NCBI RefSeq assembly: GCF_009617875.1
Contig: NZ_BLAV01000001.1
Span: 3,224,001 to 3,288,000 of the forward strand
Reading direction: 5' to 3'
DNA length: 64,000 nt
Source of the DNA: Prolixibacter sp. NT017
Lineage (GTDB): Bacteria > Bacteroidota > Bacteroidia > Bacteroidales > Prolixibacteraceae
Part shown: positions 44,686 through 54,177 of the stretch, in pieces
How the letters are laid out: every line of letters starts with the position of its first letter
Position numbering within the stretch: the stretch's first letter is position 1
The notes under the pieces: model-generated
Databases searched by the model: none
Seen by the model: only the letters and a program-made list of their open reading frames with translations
Told to the model about the DNA's origin: nothing
Position numbers and translations under genes: made by a program

Positions 44686-46518
44686 TTAATCAATTAATCT
44701 TACTGCTCCTTCGTCGGCTGACGAAACAAGACTTGCATATGCTTTCAGCGCCCGGCTTACCTGCCGGTCACGGCTTTGCGGAGTGTAGGCTTGTGCTCCT
44801 CGCGTTTCTTCATCAACACGGCGCTTTTCAAGCTCTTCCTCTGATACCATTAATTCAATCCGGCGGGCCGGGATGTCGATTTCAATGGGATCCCCATCCC
44901 TGACCAGCGCTATTTCACCTCCGGCAGCAGCTTCGGGTGAAACGTGTCCGATTGACAGCCCCGATGTTCCTCCTGAAAAGCGACCATCGGTCACCAATGC
45001 ACATTGTTTATCGAGTCGAACTGACTTCAGGTAAGAAGTTGGGTAAAGCATTTCCTGCATTCCCGGTCCACCTTTGGGACCTTCGTAACGGATGATGACC
45101 ACATCGCCGGCCTGGACCGCATCGCCAAGGATTCCGCGAATAGCGTCATCCTGCGATTCAAAGACCCGGGCCGTTCCCTTGAATTGAAAAACAGAAGAAT
45201 CAACTCCTGCTGTTTTTATGATACATCCTTTTCGTGCAATATTTCCGAACAGTACAGCCAATCCACCTTCCTTGGTATAAGCGTGGTCAATATCGCGAAT
45301 ACAGCCCTCTTCCCGATCCAAATCGAGTTTTCCGTAATGCATCTGCTGCGAACCCATCACCAGGTTGCGACCGATGTTTCCGGGAGCAGCTGAATAAAGT
45401 TCCCGAGCTTCCGTACCAGCCGAATCCCGCAGCACATCCCAGTTATCGATGGCTTCACCCAGCGTATTATCCGAAACCCGGCTAACTGATCGATTGAGCA
45501 ATCCGCCCCGATCCAACTCGCCTAGAATTCCGAGAATACCTCCTGCCCGGTTCACATCCTGAATGTGATAATGCGAATTGGGAGCTACTTTACAAATACA
45601 GGGAACTCTCCTCGAAAGCTTGTCCATGTCCTTCATGGTAAAATCGACACCAGCTTCACGAGCAATGGCCAGCAAGTGCAATACTGTATTAGTCGAACCG
45701 CCCATCGCAATGTCCAGGGTCATGGCATTCATAAATGCTTCACGAGAGCCGATACTGCGGGGCAATACTTTTTCATTGCCATTCTTATAATAATCGTAGG
45801 TCAGATCGACGATGGCCTTTGCTCCTTTCACGAACAATTCTTTCCGGCGAGCATGTGTTGCCACTACGGTTCCGTTTCCCGGAAGGGAAAGTCCCAGCGC
45901 CTCGGTCAGACAGTTCATCGAATTGGCCGTAAACATTCCTGAACAGGAGCCACAGGTAGGACACGCGTTTTGTTCGACATCCAGCAGCACACTGTCGCTT
46001 ACCGAATCGTCGGCAGCCATTACCATGGCATCAACCAGGTCGAACTGACGTCCTTGTGCCTCGCCGGCCTCCATGGGACCACCGGATACAAAAATAGCCG
46101 GAATGTTCAAACGCATTGCGGCCATTAACATCCCCGGTGTAATCTTATCACAATTGGAGATGCAAATCATAGCGTCCGCTTTATGCGCATTAACCATGTA
46201 CTCAACACTATCGGCTATAATCTCCCGAGACGGCAATGAATACAACATTCCGTCATGTCCCATGGCAATACCATCGTCAACTGCAATGGTGTTAAATTCT
46301 GCAGCGAAGCAGCCCAGTTTTTCAATCTCCTTTTTCACCATCTGCCCAACGTCATGCAAATGCGCATGACCGGGCACGAACTGGGTGAACGAGTTGACAA
46401 CAGCAATCAGCGGCTTGCCAAAATGTTCCTCTTTCATCCCATTCGCCCTCCACAGGCTTCGGGCACCTGCCATACGACGCCCGCGAGTTGTTGTTTCGCT
46501 TCTCAGTTTTTTTTCCAT
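44686..46518 (-). CDS. ilvD: Dihydroxyacid dehydratase IlvD
   Basis: A 610-aa Fe-S dehydratase for the dihydroxy acids of valine and isoleucine synthesis. [44 protein letters not shown] and [22 protein letters not shown] (split: [22 protein letters not shown]) give the cluster cysteines; [20 protein letters not shown] is near the end. ATG 46518 is chosen; the longer in-frame TTG at 46590 would run through the terminator hairpin of the leader and is rejected. First structural gene of the attenuated ilv-leu operon. Confidence 0.95.
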   Translation of the reverse strand: MEKKLRSETTTRGRRMAGARSLWRANGMKEEHFGKPLIAVVNSFTQFVPGHAHLHDVGQMVKKEIEKLGCFAAEFNTIAVDDGIAMGHDGMLYSLPSREIIADSVEYMVNAHKADAMICISNCDKITPGMLMAAMRLNIPAIFVSGGPMEAGEAQGRQFDLVDAMVMAADDSVSDSVLLDVEQNACPTCGSCSGMFTANSMNCLTEALGLSLPGNGTVVATHARRKELFVKGAKAIVDLTYDYYKNGNEKVLPRSIGSREAFMNAMTLDIAMGGSTNTVLHLLAIAREAGVDFTMKDMDKLSRRVPCICKVAPNSHYHIQDVNRAGGILGILGELDRGGLLNRSVSRVSDNTLGEAIDNWDVLRDSAGTEARELYSAAPGNIGRNLVMGSQQMHYGKLDLDREEGCIRDIDHAYTKEGGLAVLFGNIARKGCIIKTAGVDSSVFQFKGTARVFESQDDAIRGILGDAVQAGDVVIIRYEGPKGGPGMQEMLYPTSYLKSVRLDKQCALVTDGRFSGGTSGLSIGHVSPEAAAGGEIALVRDGDPIEIDIPARRIELMVSEEELEKRRVDEETRGAQAYTPQSRDRQVSRALKAYASLVSSADEGAVRLID

Positions 46519-46534
46519 GCCTGGATTTACGTTT

Positions 46535-46570
46535 AAAAAAAAGCCTTTCTCGTTTTCTTGAGAAAGGCTT
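46535..46570 (-). terminator. Attenuator terminator (segments 3:4) before ilvD
   Basis: On the minus strand AAGCCTTTCTC pairs perfectly with GAGAAAGGCTT (11 bp, 8-base loop), and eight T follow at once (46542-46535). The T-run ends 16 bases before the ilvD ATG. It is thus a terminator inside the leader, not after a gene. Confidence 0.92.
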
Positions 46571-46587
46571 GTTCGTTTCGATTTATG

Positions 46588-46659
46588 CAATAGTCAACCT
46601 TTCTCAACTGGTACCGACGAGAATAATAATGTCCACGAGAAGAAGGTTATCGACTATTG
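46588..46659 (-). promoter_or_regulatory. Attenuator control segments 1 and 2 (pause and antiterminator)
   Basis: Segment 1 (46659-46637, inside the leader peptide) begins CAATAGTC and continues AACCTT...TTCTC. Segment 2 (46605-46588) reads GAGAAAGG then TTGACTATTG. 1:2 pair over CAATAGTC/GACTATTG plus AACCTT/AAGGTT and TTCTC/GAGAA. Segment 2 can instead pair with segment 3 (GAGAAAGG with CCTTTCTC, 8 perfect bp), which blocks the 3:4 terminator. A ribosome stalled on Ile, Leu or Val codons would mask segment 1 and favour 2:3. Confidence 0.88.
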
Positions 46660-46669
46660 TACGCATCAT
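46604..46669 (-). CDS. ilv-leu operon leader peptide
   Basis: A 21-codon frame, from two ATG codons at 46669 and 46666 to TGA at 46606-46604. The core reads TIVDNLLLVDIIILV: 11 of 21 residues are Ile, Leu or Val, with runs Leu-Leu-Leu and Ile-Ile-Ile. Its codons lie across segment 1 of the attenuator and its stop codon touches segment 2, exactly as in ribosome-mediated attenuators. The peptide itself is expected to have no function. No homologue search is possible here, but overlap with the three alternative hairpins makes chance unlikely. Confidence 0.9.
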   Translation of the reverse strand: MMRTIVDNLLLVDIIILVGTS

Positions 46670-46700
46670 ATCTAATTTTTTCTTTTATAATCTGAAAGAA

Positions 46701-46723
46701 AACCATTCTCCGAGAGAATGGTT
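46701..46723 (-). promoter_or_regulatory. Additional strong hairpin at the 5' end of the ilv leader
   Basis: On the minus strand AACCATTCTC pairs perfectly with GAGAATGGTT (10 bp, 3-base loop) and is followed by TTCTTTC. It lies about 32 bases before the leader-peptide ATG. It may protect the 5' end, position the ribosome, or act as a weak upstream terminator. Its GAGAATGGTT arm resembles segment 2 (GAGAAAGGTT). Confidence 0.55.
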
Positions 46724-46805
46724 ATCGTGGGGTTGATTACAAAAATACCGCTCAATGTCCGCAATAAAATTTCCTTAATCAATTATCGCTTATGAACTAC
46801 AAAGG

Positions 46806-46835
46806 CAAATGTAGAAATAAATACAAAAAGACAAA
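46806..46835 (-). promoter_or_regulatory. Candidate promoter of the ilv-leu operon
   Basis: On the minus strand TACATTTG (46813-46806) matches TAnnTTTG, and TTTG (46835-46832) lies 18 bases upstream as the -33 box. The start site would be near 46799, giving a leader of about 280 bases to ilvD. The rest of the 46519-47005 gap holds the leader elements above and AT-rich sequence. Confidence 0.6.
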
Positions 46836-47005
46836 ACGAAAATGTAAGTATTTACACTGATTTAATATATAATTAAAAGTAGAATTGACTTTGTAGTATA
46901 AAACAGAAGAATATAATTCTAACAAACTACATTTTTGTTCGAAAAATCCATCTCCTATAAACTCCTATGAATCTCAAACTTACAAACAGACTACTTAGAA
47001 TTAGT

Positions 47006-48430
47006 CTAATAAAAAGTAAGCAACCAGGGCTCTAATTGCTTCCCCATTTCATAAGAAGAACCCGAAAAATTATTTACAATCACTGCAAAAAACAGTTGGT
47101 GCCCGTTACGATTTGTAAATTCTCCGGCAAAACTTCTCACCCTTTCCATCGATCCGGTTTTTGCCCGCAACGTTCCTTCAAGCGGAGTTCCCTGAAAAAA
47201 GTACTTCAAAGTGCCTCCTTTACCAGCCAACGGAAGAGAATTAAGGAATATCTGGTCATCACCAGGCGTTCTGTACATATTCAACATCACCTCAACTAAC
47301 GTTCTCGTACAGATAGCATTCGACCGGGACAGACCGCTGCCGTCGGTCTGATAAAAACCCTGCAAATAAACGCCCCGGTCCTGCCAGTACGCTTTCAAAT
47401 CTTTCAATCCTTCGTCCAAAGTCGGCTTGCCAGATACCTTCCGTCCAATTTCCCGAAGAAGGTGCTCTGCGAACAGATTGACACTTTCGTGATTGGTCGT
47501 GTCAATGATATCTTTCAGTTTGGGCGATTTTTCTACGGCCATCTGACGGAACTCACCATCTTCGCCTGTAAAAACGGCTTTTGCCTGACCGGTGATTTCA
47601 ATTCCTAACTTATTTATCACTTTTCGTAACGAATCGGCAGCTTCAAGCGGAGGATTCGGCATGGCGCCTTTCACCACAAAATCATTTCTTCCTTTTGGTA
47701 TTTCGCCCGTAATCATCTGATGTTGCGCATACGGAGCACCGTACACATACGATTGATCGCTGTTTTTATTGGAAGAAACCACCCGGTTATCTAGTGAGAA
47801 ACCCGGAGTTTCCGGTTGTACATACTTCACTGTGGTTGGTTGGCCCGCCTCAGCCGGCGATTGAAAATGTATCCGGTACATGTTGTCAGCAAATGTGAGC
47901 CCATACACTCCCGCGCCGTAATAGTTTCCCATGTCTTCCCAAATCCATCCGCCGGGAATGGCTGTATCGTCCAATGCCGAGGCATCGCCAATAACGTCGC
48001 CATCCACTTGTTTTATTCCGAGTTGCTTTAATTGGTATGCCCACTGTTCAAAAACTCCTAAATAATGGGTTTTAAAGTATTCGGAATAGAAAGCCGGATC
48101 AGCTCCTCCTTTAATAATTAAATCGCCTTTCAATGTACCGGTCCTGTGATCGATTTTTCCGATATAGCCAAACCGGGTCTTAAACCGAAAGTCCGGCCCG
48201 AGCAAACGCATCGCAGTTGCCGTTGTCACCACTTTTAATACCGAAGCCGGCGTCAGGCTCTTTTGCGGCGACTGGGCTACAACTTGTCCCGTTGTAGCAT
48301 CATACACATAAAAACTGTATTCGGCTCTCTGCAATTCCGGCAAATTTGGTAACGCAGAAAGTGTATCAGGTTGTGATTTAACTTGTGTAGAAACGAAAAG
48401 TAGAAATAATGCAATAATTAATCTGTTCAT
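47006..48430 (-). CDS. dacB: D-alanyl-D-alanine carboxypeptidase/endopeptidase (PBP4/DacB family)
   Basis: A 474-aa peptidase of family S13. The signal peptide is IIALFLLFVSTQVKS. The serine motif SxxK is S63-V-L-K66 (TPASVLKVVTTATA), SxN is in GLSRSNAI, and KTG is in LRAKTGSMERVRSFAG. It trims the D-Ala of peptidoglycan stem peptides and can cut cross-links in the periplasm. The large insert typical of DacB is present between SxxK and SxN. It lies downstream of the patatin gene on the same strand with an 86-base gap, so the two may be cotranscribed. Confidence 0.93.
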   Translation of the reverse strand: MNRLIIALFLLFVSTQVKSQPDTLSALPNLPELQRAEYSFYVYDATTGQVVAQSPQKSLTPASVLKVVTTATAMRLLGPDFRFKTRFGYIGKIDHRTGTLKGDLIIKGGADPAFYSEYFKTHYLGVFEQWAYQLKQLGIKQVDGDVIGDASALDDTAIPGGWIWEDMGNYYGAGVYGLTFADNMYRIHFQSPAEAGQPTTVKYVQPETPGFSLDNRVVSSNKNSDQSYVYGAPYAQHQMITGEIPKGRNDFVVKGAMPNPPLEAADSLRKVINKLGIEITGQAKAVFTGEDGEFRQMAVEKSPKLKDIIDTTNHESVNLFAEHLLREIGRKVSGKPTLDEGLKDLKAYWQDRGVYLQGFYQTDGSGLSRSNAICTRTLVEVMLNMYRTPGDDQIFLNSLPLAGKGGTLKYFFQGTPLEGTLRAKTGSMERVRSFAGEFTNRNGHQLFFAVIVNNFSGSSYEMGKQLEPWLLTFY

Positions 48431-48516
48431 GAGAAAACATAATTTTACTGATTACCCGAACTTTTAAGGCAACCATATATAAATGAAACAAAGATTGATT
48501 GACGAAAACAAGTCAC

Positions 48517-50709
48517 CTAGAACCAATATCCAAGAGACAAAAAGACCGAAGGCTCGTTCGATATATTCGAACTGCTTACCATTAACTCGACAGGTCCGAC
48601 CATACTATCATACGACAACGTTACCCCTCCGCCAGCCAGAACATCACCTTTGGTAAGAAAGTCATTATCATTACCGTAAAACCCAAGGTTTGTATTCAAT
48701 GTCAAATAAATACTTTCCCAAAATCGAAAGCGGAAGTCCATTTCACCGACAGCCACATTGCGGGTCATCAACTCCATCCGCCGGAGGCCGATAAACGGAA
48801 CCTGTGCATTCAAATAGTCGGTTTGCTCAACTCCTCCCACAAAGGATTTATAATATACCGGTTCTCCGGAACCAATAATGATTCTTCCTTTCGCTGACGG
48901 CAGTATTGTAAAACGGGAACCAAAGGATTTAGCAAACTGGATGTTCAGTTTTACCGGCATAAATGGATTGCCTTCATTCAATAACCAACCGTTATCAGTC
49001 ACTATTTTGGCTTCGCCTAATAATTTCCATCCGACCGTTGGGAAGTAAGCCCGGTTCATTTGATCCAGGTCAATCTGCGCATAATAATTTAAGAGCGTTT
49101 GATTACTAAGATTAACATCAGCTGGGATGGCACCAATCACCGATTCCACATTGAAATGCTCCAGTTCCGCGCCTAACGAAACCCTAAATGCATCGAAATA
49201 AACCGAGTGGGTAGCCAACTGTGCCTTGTATAACTGGAGGTTGACCAGCGACGATTTGTCTCCGTTTACATACTGCGAAATGGTTTCGTCGTGAATGCTG
49301 GCCCCGGCAAAAAGCCCCGGTTTCCAACCATTATCAACTGTATAGCGCACAGCAAATGCCGGATTGGTTGCCAGAATTGCATCCATTGACAACTTAGCTC
49401 CGGTCTTCCGGCTGTTTTTAAAAGTCGTATTGATTAACAAAGCTGCTTTCCTGTCAGTGTCATAGTGAATTCCCAGGTTCAGGCGATCGTGAACCCGTTC
49501 TTTCACTGTCAGATGCAGCGTTTTGTTTTGATCCCCCAGTAAACGATAGCGAACGTAATCGAAGTTTCCGGAGCCATAAATCCGCTTAATGCCTTCACGC
49601 AGTTGACGAACCGTCATCACTTGCGGCGGATCAAGGTCTAATAACCCGAGGAAATAATTCAATCCCTGATTTTTGGCACCGTCAACTGTCACCCGTTCGA
49701 TAGTCAAATTGCGGTCCAGACTTGGAATCTTCTCGGGCTTAATGGGATTCGGTTTCAGATGCAGTGAGTCGCGCAGATGAATCAGTTGTGGGAGAATCTT
49801 CCGGGCAGCTTCCTCTCCCCTTTTTATCAACTCATCGGCCGATGCTGCATCAAAACTCGAAGCCGAGTATCCTTTGATGTCGGGCTTAATGTAATAGTCA
49901 ACCAGCTTCTTATTTTCTTCCGACTTCCGGTAGGACATCAGGTTAACCAACTGGTTCACCACATCCGGTATGGATTGCAGTTCTTTCTTATCCCGCAGCC
50001 CATATTGGATATCTACACCGATAATAATATCAGCGCCCACCTCTTTACAACGGTTCACCGGGAAGTTATTAATAATGCCGCCATCCACCAGCAGGCGCCC
50101 ATCCACATCGACAGGAGAGAATGCCGTAGGAACTGACATGCTGGCCCGAATCGCCAGCGGGAGATACCCGTGCTTCAGAACCACTTCTTTCCCCGTTTCG
50201 ATATCGGCCGCCACACAAAGGAAAGAACGCGGAAGCTTTGAAAAGTCGGTTACATTTTGGTAGTCGAGTGCCAAATAAGAGAATAGATCCTGAACGTTCT
50301 GACCGCTCAAAGCTCCCGACGGTAAACTAACACGTTTAGAACGTATAGGAAAACTCAGGTTGTAGCGATCCAGCTCATGCTTGTCAAAAACCGGGATATA
50401 ACGCCTATCTACCTGATCACTCAGCAGCGTAGCCCAATCCTGGCTCTTCACTATTTTTTCCAGCGTATTGGCATCATAGCCCATCGCATAAAATCCTCCG
50501 ACGATGCTTCCAATACTGGTACCAGCAATATAGTCAATCGGTATTCCGGCCTCTTCCAGCACTTTCAATACCCCAACATGAGCAAAACCTTTAGCCCCGC
50601 CACCACTTAAAACCAATCCGATTTTAGGGCGATGCTTTGTTTCCTGGGCATGAAGTGAATACCCTGTAAAAATCAAAAAGATAAGTAGTAATATTTCTCT
50701 TATTCTCAT
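48517..50709 (-). CDS. Outer-membrane patatin-like phospholipase with C-terminal barrel (type Vd-like)
   Basis: A 730-aa protein. Signal peptide IREILLLIFLIFTGYSLHAQ. The patatin domain covers about residues 27-240: oxyanion loop GLVLSGGGAKGFAH, nucleophile elbow G-T-S65-I-G, and catalytic Asp in D209-G-G. A POTRA-like segment follows (TIERVTVDGAKNQGLNYFLG, then QVMTVRQLREGIKRIYG), and the last 350 residues are a 16-strand-like Omp85/bacterial surface antigen barrel ending SVFLSLGYWF, with a C-terminal aromatic. The PlpD-like order (patatin-POTRA-barrel) suggests a phospholipase displayed at or secreted through the outer membrane. ATG 50709 is preferred to TTG 50739. Confidence 0.92.
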   Translation of the reverse strand: MRIREILLLIFLIFTGYSLHAQETKHRPKIGLVLSGGGAKGFAHVGVLKVLEEAGIPIDYIAGTSIGSIVGGFYAMGYDANTLEKIVKSQDWATLLSDQVDRRYIPVFDKHELDRYNLSFPIRSKRVSLPSGALSGQNVQDLFSYLALDYQNVTDFSKLPRSFLCVAADIETGKEVVLKHGYLPLAIRASMSVPTAFSPVDVDGRLLVDGGIINNFPVNRCKEVGADIIIGVDIQYGLRDKKELQSIPDVVNQLVNLMSYRKSEENKKLVDYYIKPDIKGYSASSFDAASADELIKRGEEAARKILPQLIHLRDSLHLKPNPIKPEKIPSLDRNLTIERVTVDGAKNQGLNYFLGLLDLDPPQVMTVRQLREGIKRIYGSGNFDYVRYRLLGDQNKTLHLTVKERVHDRLNLGIHYDTDRKAALLINTTFKNSRKTGAKLSMDAILATNPAFAVRYTVDNGWKPGLFAGASIHDETISQYVNGDKSSLVNLQLYKAQLATHSVYFDAFRVSLGAELEHFNVESVIGAIPADVNLSNQTLLNYYAQIDLDQMNRAYFPTVGWKLLGEAKIVTDNGWLLNEGNPFMPVKLNIQFAKSFGSRFTILPSAKGRIIIGSGEPVYYKSFVGGVEQTDYLNAQVPFIGLRRMELMTRNVAVGEMDFRFRFWESIYLTLNTNLGFYGNDNDFLTKGDVLAGGGVTLSYDSMVGPVELMVSSSNISNEPSVFLSLGYWF

Positions 50710-50935
50710 GCTCGGTTTAGTCTGTCGGAGAATTATCAACTCCGGAATAAAATAATTTTTAAATAAGGCTCACAGAAGCTTTTGAATGGTTCAAGATAAT
50801 TCTTTTCATGACTTGTTTTATTACTTTTACCAATGATTATTGTTATGTAAATGTGAAATAGTAAAGGCCGAATAATTCAATTTGACAGAGTCGGCTGATT
50901 ACAATCATTTTATCTGGTGACCGATTGAATAAGTT

Positions 50936-51316
50936 ATGTGGAAAGAAGCATTAATTGTAGGTTTGGGAGGAGGTTTGGGAAGTATTTCCCGTTTTCTTTC
51001 GCAAAAAGGAGTTGAACGATTCATGGATAGTTCCTTTCCTATGGGAACATTCGTAGTCAACATTGTTGGTAGTCTTATCATTGGTATCGTTTACGAAATG
51101 GCCAGCAGAGGCAACTTGTTAAGCCCCGAAGCCCGTCTTTTCCTTGCTGTAGGATTTTGTGGTGGCTTTACCACTTTCTCATCATTTGCCTATAACAACC
51201 TGACACTGATCAACGAAAAGCTTTGGCAATACCTGTTCCTGAACGTCGGTGGAAGCCTCTTTACAGGAATATTGGCCGTTTATTTGGGAATTGTCCTGGT
51301 CAGAGTAATTTTCTGA
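50936..51316 (+). CDS. crcB: Fluoride exporter CrcB (Fluc)
   Basis: A 126-aa four-helix membrane protein of the Fluc family, small dual-topology dimers that let fluoride out. GGGLGSISRFLSQKG, MGTFVVNIVGSLIIG and the fluoride-path motif GFCGGFTTFSSFAYN are typical. It has one copy only, so it is expected to form a homodimer. A DUF190 gene starts 37 bases downstream, a recurrent pairing. I see no fluoride riboswitch in the 226 bases upstream. Confidence 0.94.
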   Translation: MWKEALIVGLGGGLGSISRFLSQKGVERFMDSSFPMGTFVVNIVGSLIIGIVYEMASRGNLLSPEARLFLAVGFCGGFTTFSSFAYNNLTLINEKLWQYLFLNVGGSLFTGILAVYLGIVLVRVIF

Positions 51317-51353
51317 TCGACAAGTCTGTAGTTAAACCGAAAAATTCAATCAT

Positions 51354-51719
51354 ATGGAACTGTACGGAAAAGCTCTCAATCTCCGTATTCAATGCGGAGA
51401 AACCGATAAATACGAAAGTCAGCCATTGTACGAAGCCATTATATATGCCGCCCGCAAAGAAGGCATGGCAGGCGCTACGGCCTTTCGCGGTGTTATGTCG
51501 TTCGGTGCCAGCCACTCCATCCACACAATAAAAATATTCGCGTTGGGAGGCGATCTTCCTATATTAATTGATATTACCGATAACGAAGAACGAGTAAAGA
51601 AATTTATCCCTATCGTAGAAGAGATGATGGAGCAATCGGGCAAGGGAGGAATGATTACCACACACGAGGTGGAAGTCCATCGTTACCTTCCGGGGAAAAA
51701 GCACCGGAATGAATCGTGA
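51354..51719 (+). CDS. DUF190 protein, PII-like fold, partner of crcB
   Basis: A 121-aa cytosolic protein. LYEAIIYAARKEGMAGATAFRGVMSFG and LPILIDITDNEERVKKFIPIVEEMM are typical of DUF190, which has a ferredoxin-like fold related to PII signalling proteins. The family is often next to crcB, as here, but its role (sensor, regulator or accessory of the fluoride channel) is not established as far as I know. Probably cotranscribed with crcB. Confidence 0.9.
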   Translation: MELYGKALNLRIQCGETDKYESQPLYEAIIYAARKEGMAGATAFRGVMSFGASHSIHTIKIFALGGDLPILIDITDNEERVKKFIPIVEEMMEQSGKGGMITTHEVEVHRYLPGKKHRNES

Positions 51720-51884
51720 TTTTCTAGCCCGTGATATCTATTTTTCTATATATTGAAATACCCCGATTCGGAAAATTGACTTTCGGAGAACGCCAGTAAA
51801 ATCGAGCCATTCGGTTCTTTATTAACTTAACTACAAATTTTATTTCTCCCCGATAAAAGGTAGACGTAATTCACAGGGAATGTT

Positions 51885-51942
51885 TATCTTTGTCAGGATT
51901 TATTACGCATAAAAATTATTGCTTGGCTGTCGTCCTGACAGC
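51885..51942 (+). promoter_or_regulatory. Enolase promoter -7 box and 5' UTR hairpin
   Basis: TATCTTTG at 51885-51892 is a perfect -7 box, with no good -33 box. The start site would be near 51900. The leader then holds a small stem GCTGTC/GACAGC (51926-51931 with 51937-51942) before ATG 51976, possibly for mRNA stability. Confidence 0.5.
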
Positions 51943-51960
51943 TAAAAATGTTGAACATAA

Positions 51961-53277
<1,317 letters not shown>

Positions 53278-53301
53278 TTGCAACAGGATTTTATCATACG
53301 C

Positions 53302-53332
53302 AAACCTCGCCTTGTCAGGCGGGGTTTTTTTA
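53302..53332 (+). terminator. Terminator after eno
   Basis: AAACCTCGCCT pairs with AGGCGGGGTTT (one T-G pair) around TGTC, followed by TTTT. It begins 25 bases after the eno stop. Confidence 0.9.
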
Positions 53333-53412
53333 TGTTCTGGAATAGGAATTCTTCTCACTTTACTGTTATAGATTCTAGAAATATGATTCACCCATATTAA
53401 AAGAACAAGACC

Positions 53413-54114
53413 ATGAACAATCAAAAATTATTTATCCCGAAAGGTAAGAAGTATGCGATCTTCATTCTTCTCCTCACCTTTCTTTTTACCGGATGTAAAA
53501 CGCTGAATAATGCCGAAAAAGGTGCCATGATTGGAACCGGAACAGGTGCTGCCGTAGGCGCCGGAATTGGAAAGCTGGCCGGGAACACAGCTATCGGAGC
53601 CATTATTGGTGCAGGAGTTGGTGGAGCAACCGGCGCTGTTATCGGTAATTACATGGACAAGCAGGCTGCCGAGATGCAGAAAGATTTGGAAGGCGCCAAA
53701 GTGGAACGCGTTGGTGAAGGAATCAAAATTACGTTCGATTCCGGTATCCTCTTCGCCCTCAACTCCAGCGCGCTGAATCAGCAGTCCAAAGATCAGCTTG
53801 CCAAACTCTCTCAGATTCTGAATAAGTATGGTGATACCAATATTCTGGTAGAAGGTCACACCGACAACACCGGAACTGCGGAGTATAACCTGAAATTGTC
53901 GGAACGGCGGGCTGAAAGTGTAGCAACCTACCTCGAAGGACATAATGTGGCTTATTCCCGTATCACGACCAAGGGATACGGCGAGGAGCAACCCATTGTG
54001 GCTAACGATACGCCGGCACATCGGGCACTCAACCGCCGGGTGGAAATTGCTATTTTCGCTAACAAAAAACTGAAGAGGGCAGCCGAGAAAGGAACCATTC
54101 CGATTAACAACTAA
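53413..54114 (+). CDS. OmpA-family lipoprotein with glycine zipper
   Basis: A 233-aa envelope protein. The lipobox is FLFTGC with C28. Residues about 38-80 form a glycine-zipper (GAMIGTGTGAAVGAGIGKLAG, split: GAMIGTGTGAAVG, GAIIGAGVGGATGAV), a membrane-associating helical hairpin. Residues about 105-225 are an OmpA-like peptidoglycan-binding domain, with EGHTDNTGTAEYNLKLSERR and NRRVEIAI. The order matches YiaD-like proteins. It tethers outer membrane and cell wall. Confidence 0.92.
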   Translation: MNNQKLFIPKGKKYAIFILLLTFLFTGCKTLNNAEKGAMIGTGTGAAVGAGIGKLAGNTAIGAIIGAGVGGATGAVIGNYMDKQAAEMQKDLEGAKVERVGEGIKITFDSGILFALNSSALNQQSKDQLAKLSQILNKYGDTNILVEGHTDNTGTAEYNLKLSERRAESVATYLEGHNVAYSRITTKGYGEEQPIVANDTPAHRALNRRVEIAIFANKKLKRAAEKGTIPINN

Positions 54115-54129
54115 CAATCGAATGACATA

Positions 54130-54163
54130 AGAAAAGCGGTCTTCTCCAGACCGCTTTTCTTTT
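54130..54163. terminator. Bidirectional terminator
   Basis: AGAAAAGCGGTCT pairs with AGACCGCTTTTCT around TCTCC; a T-run continues on the plus strand and an A-run provides one for the minus strand. It lies between the convergent ompA-like and dehydrogenase genes. Confidence 0.9.
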
Positions 54164-54177
54164 CAGTACGCTTTCAG

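Noticed and set aside
46519..46590. Longer IlvD start at 46590
   Set aside because: It begins with TTG and would be translated through the terminator hairpin; ATG 46518 begins the conserved IlvD sequence.
50740..50935. Possible fluoride riboswitch before crcB
   Set aside because: I could not find the conserved GG...AUG core or pseudoknot arms of the crcB motif.
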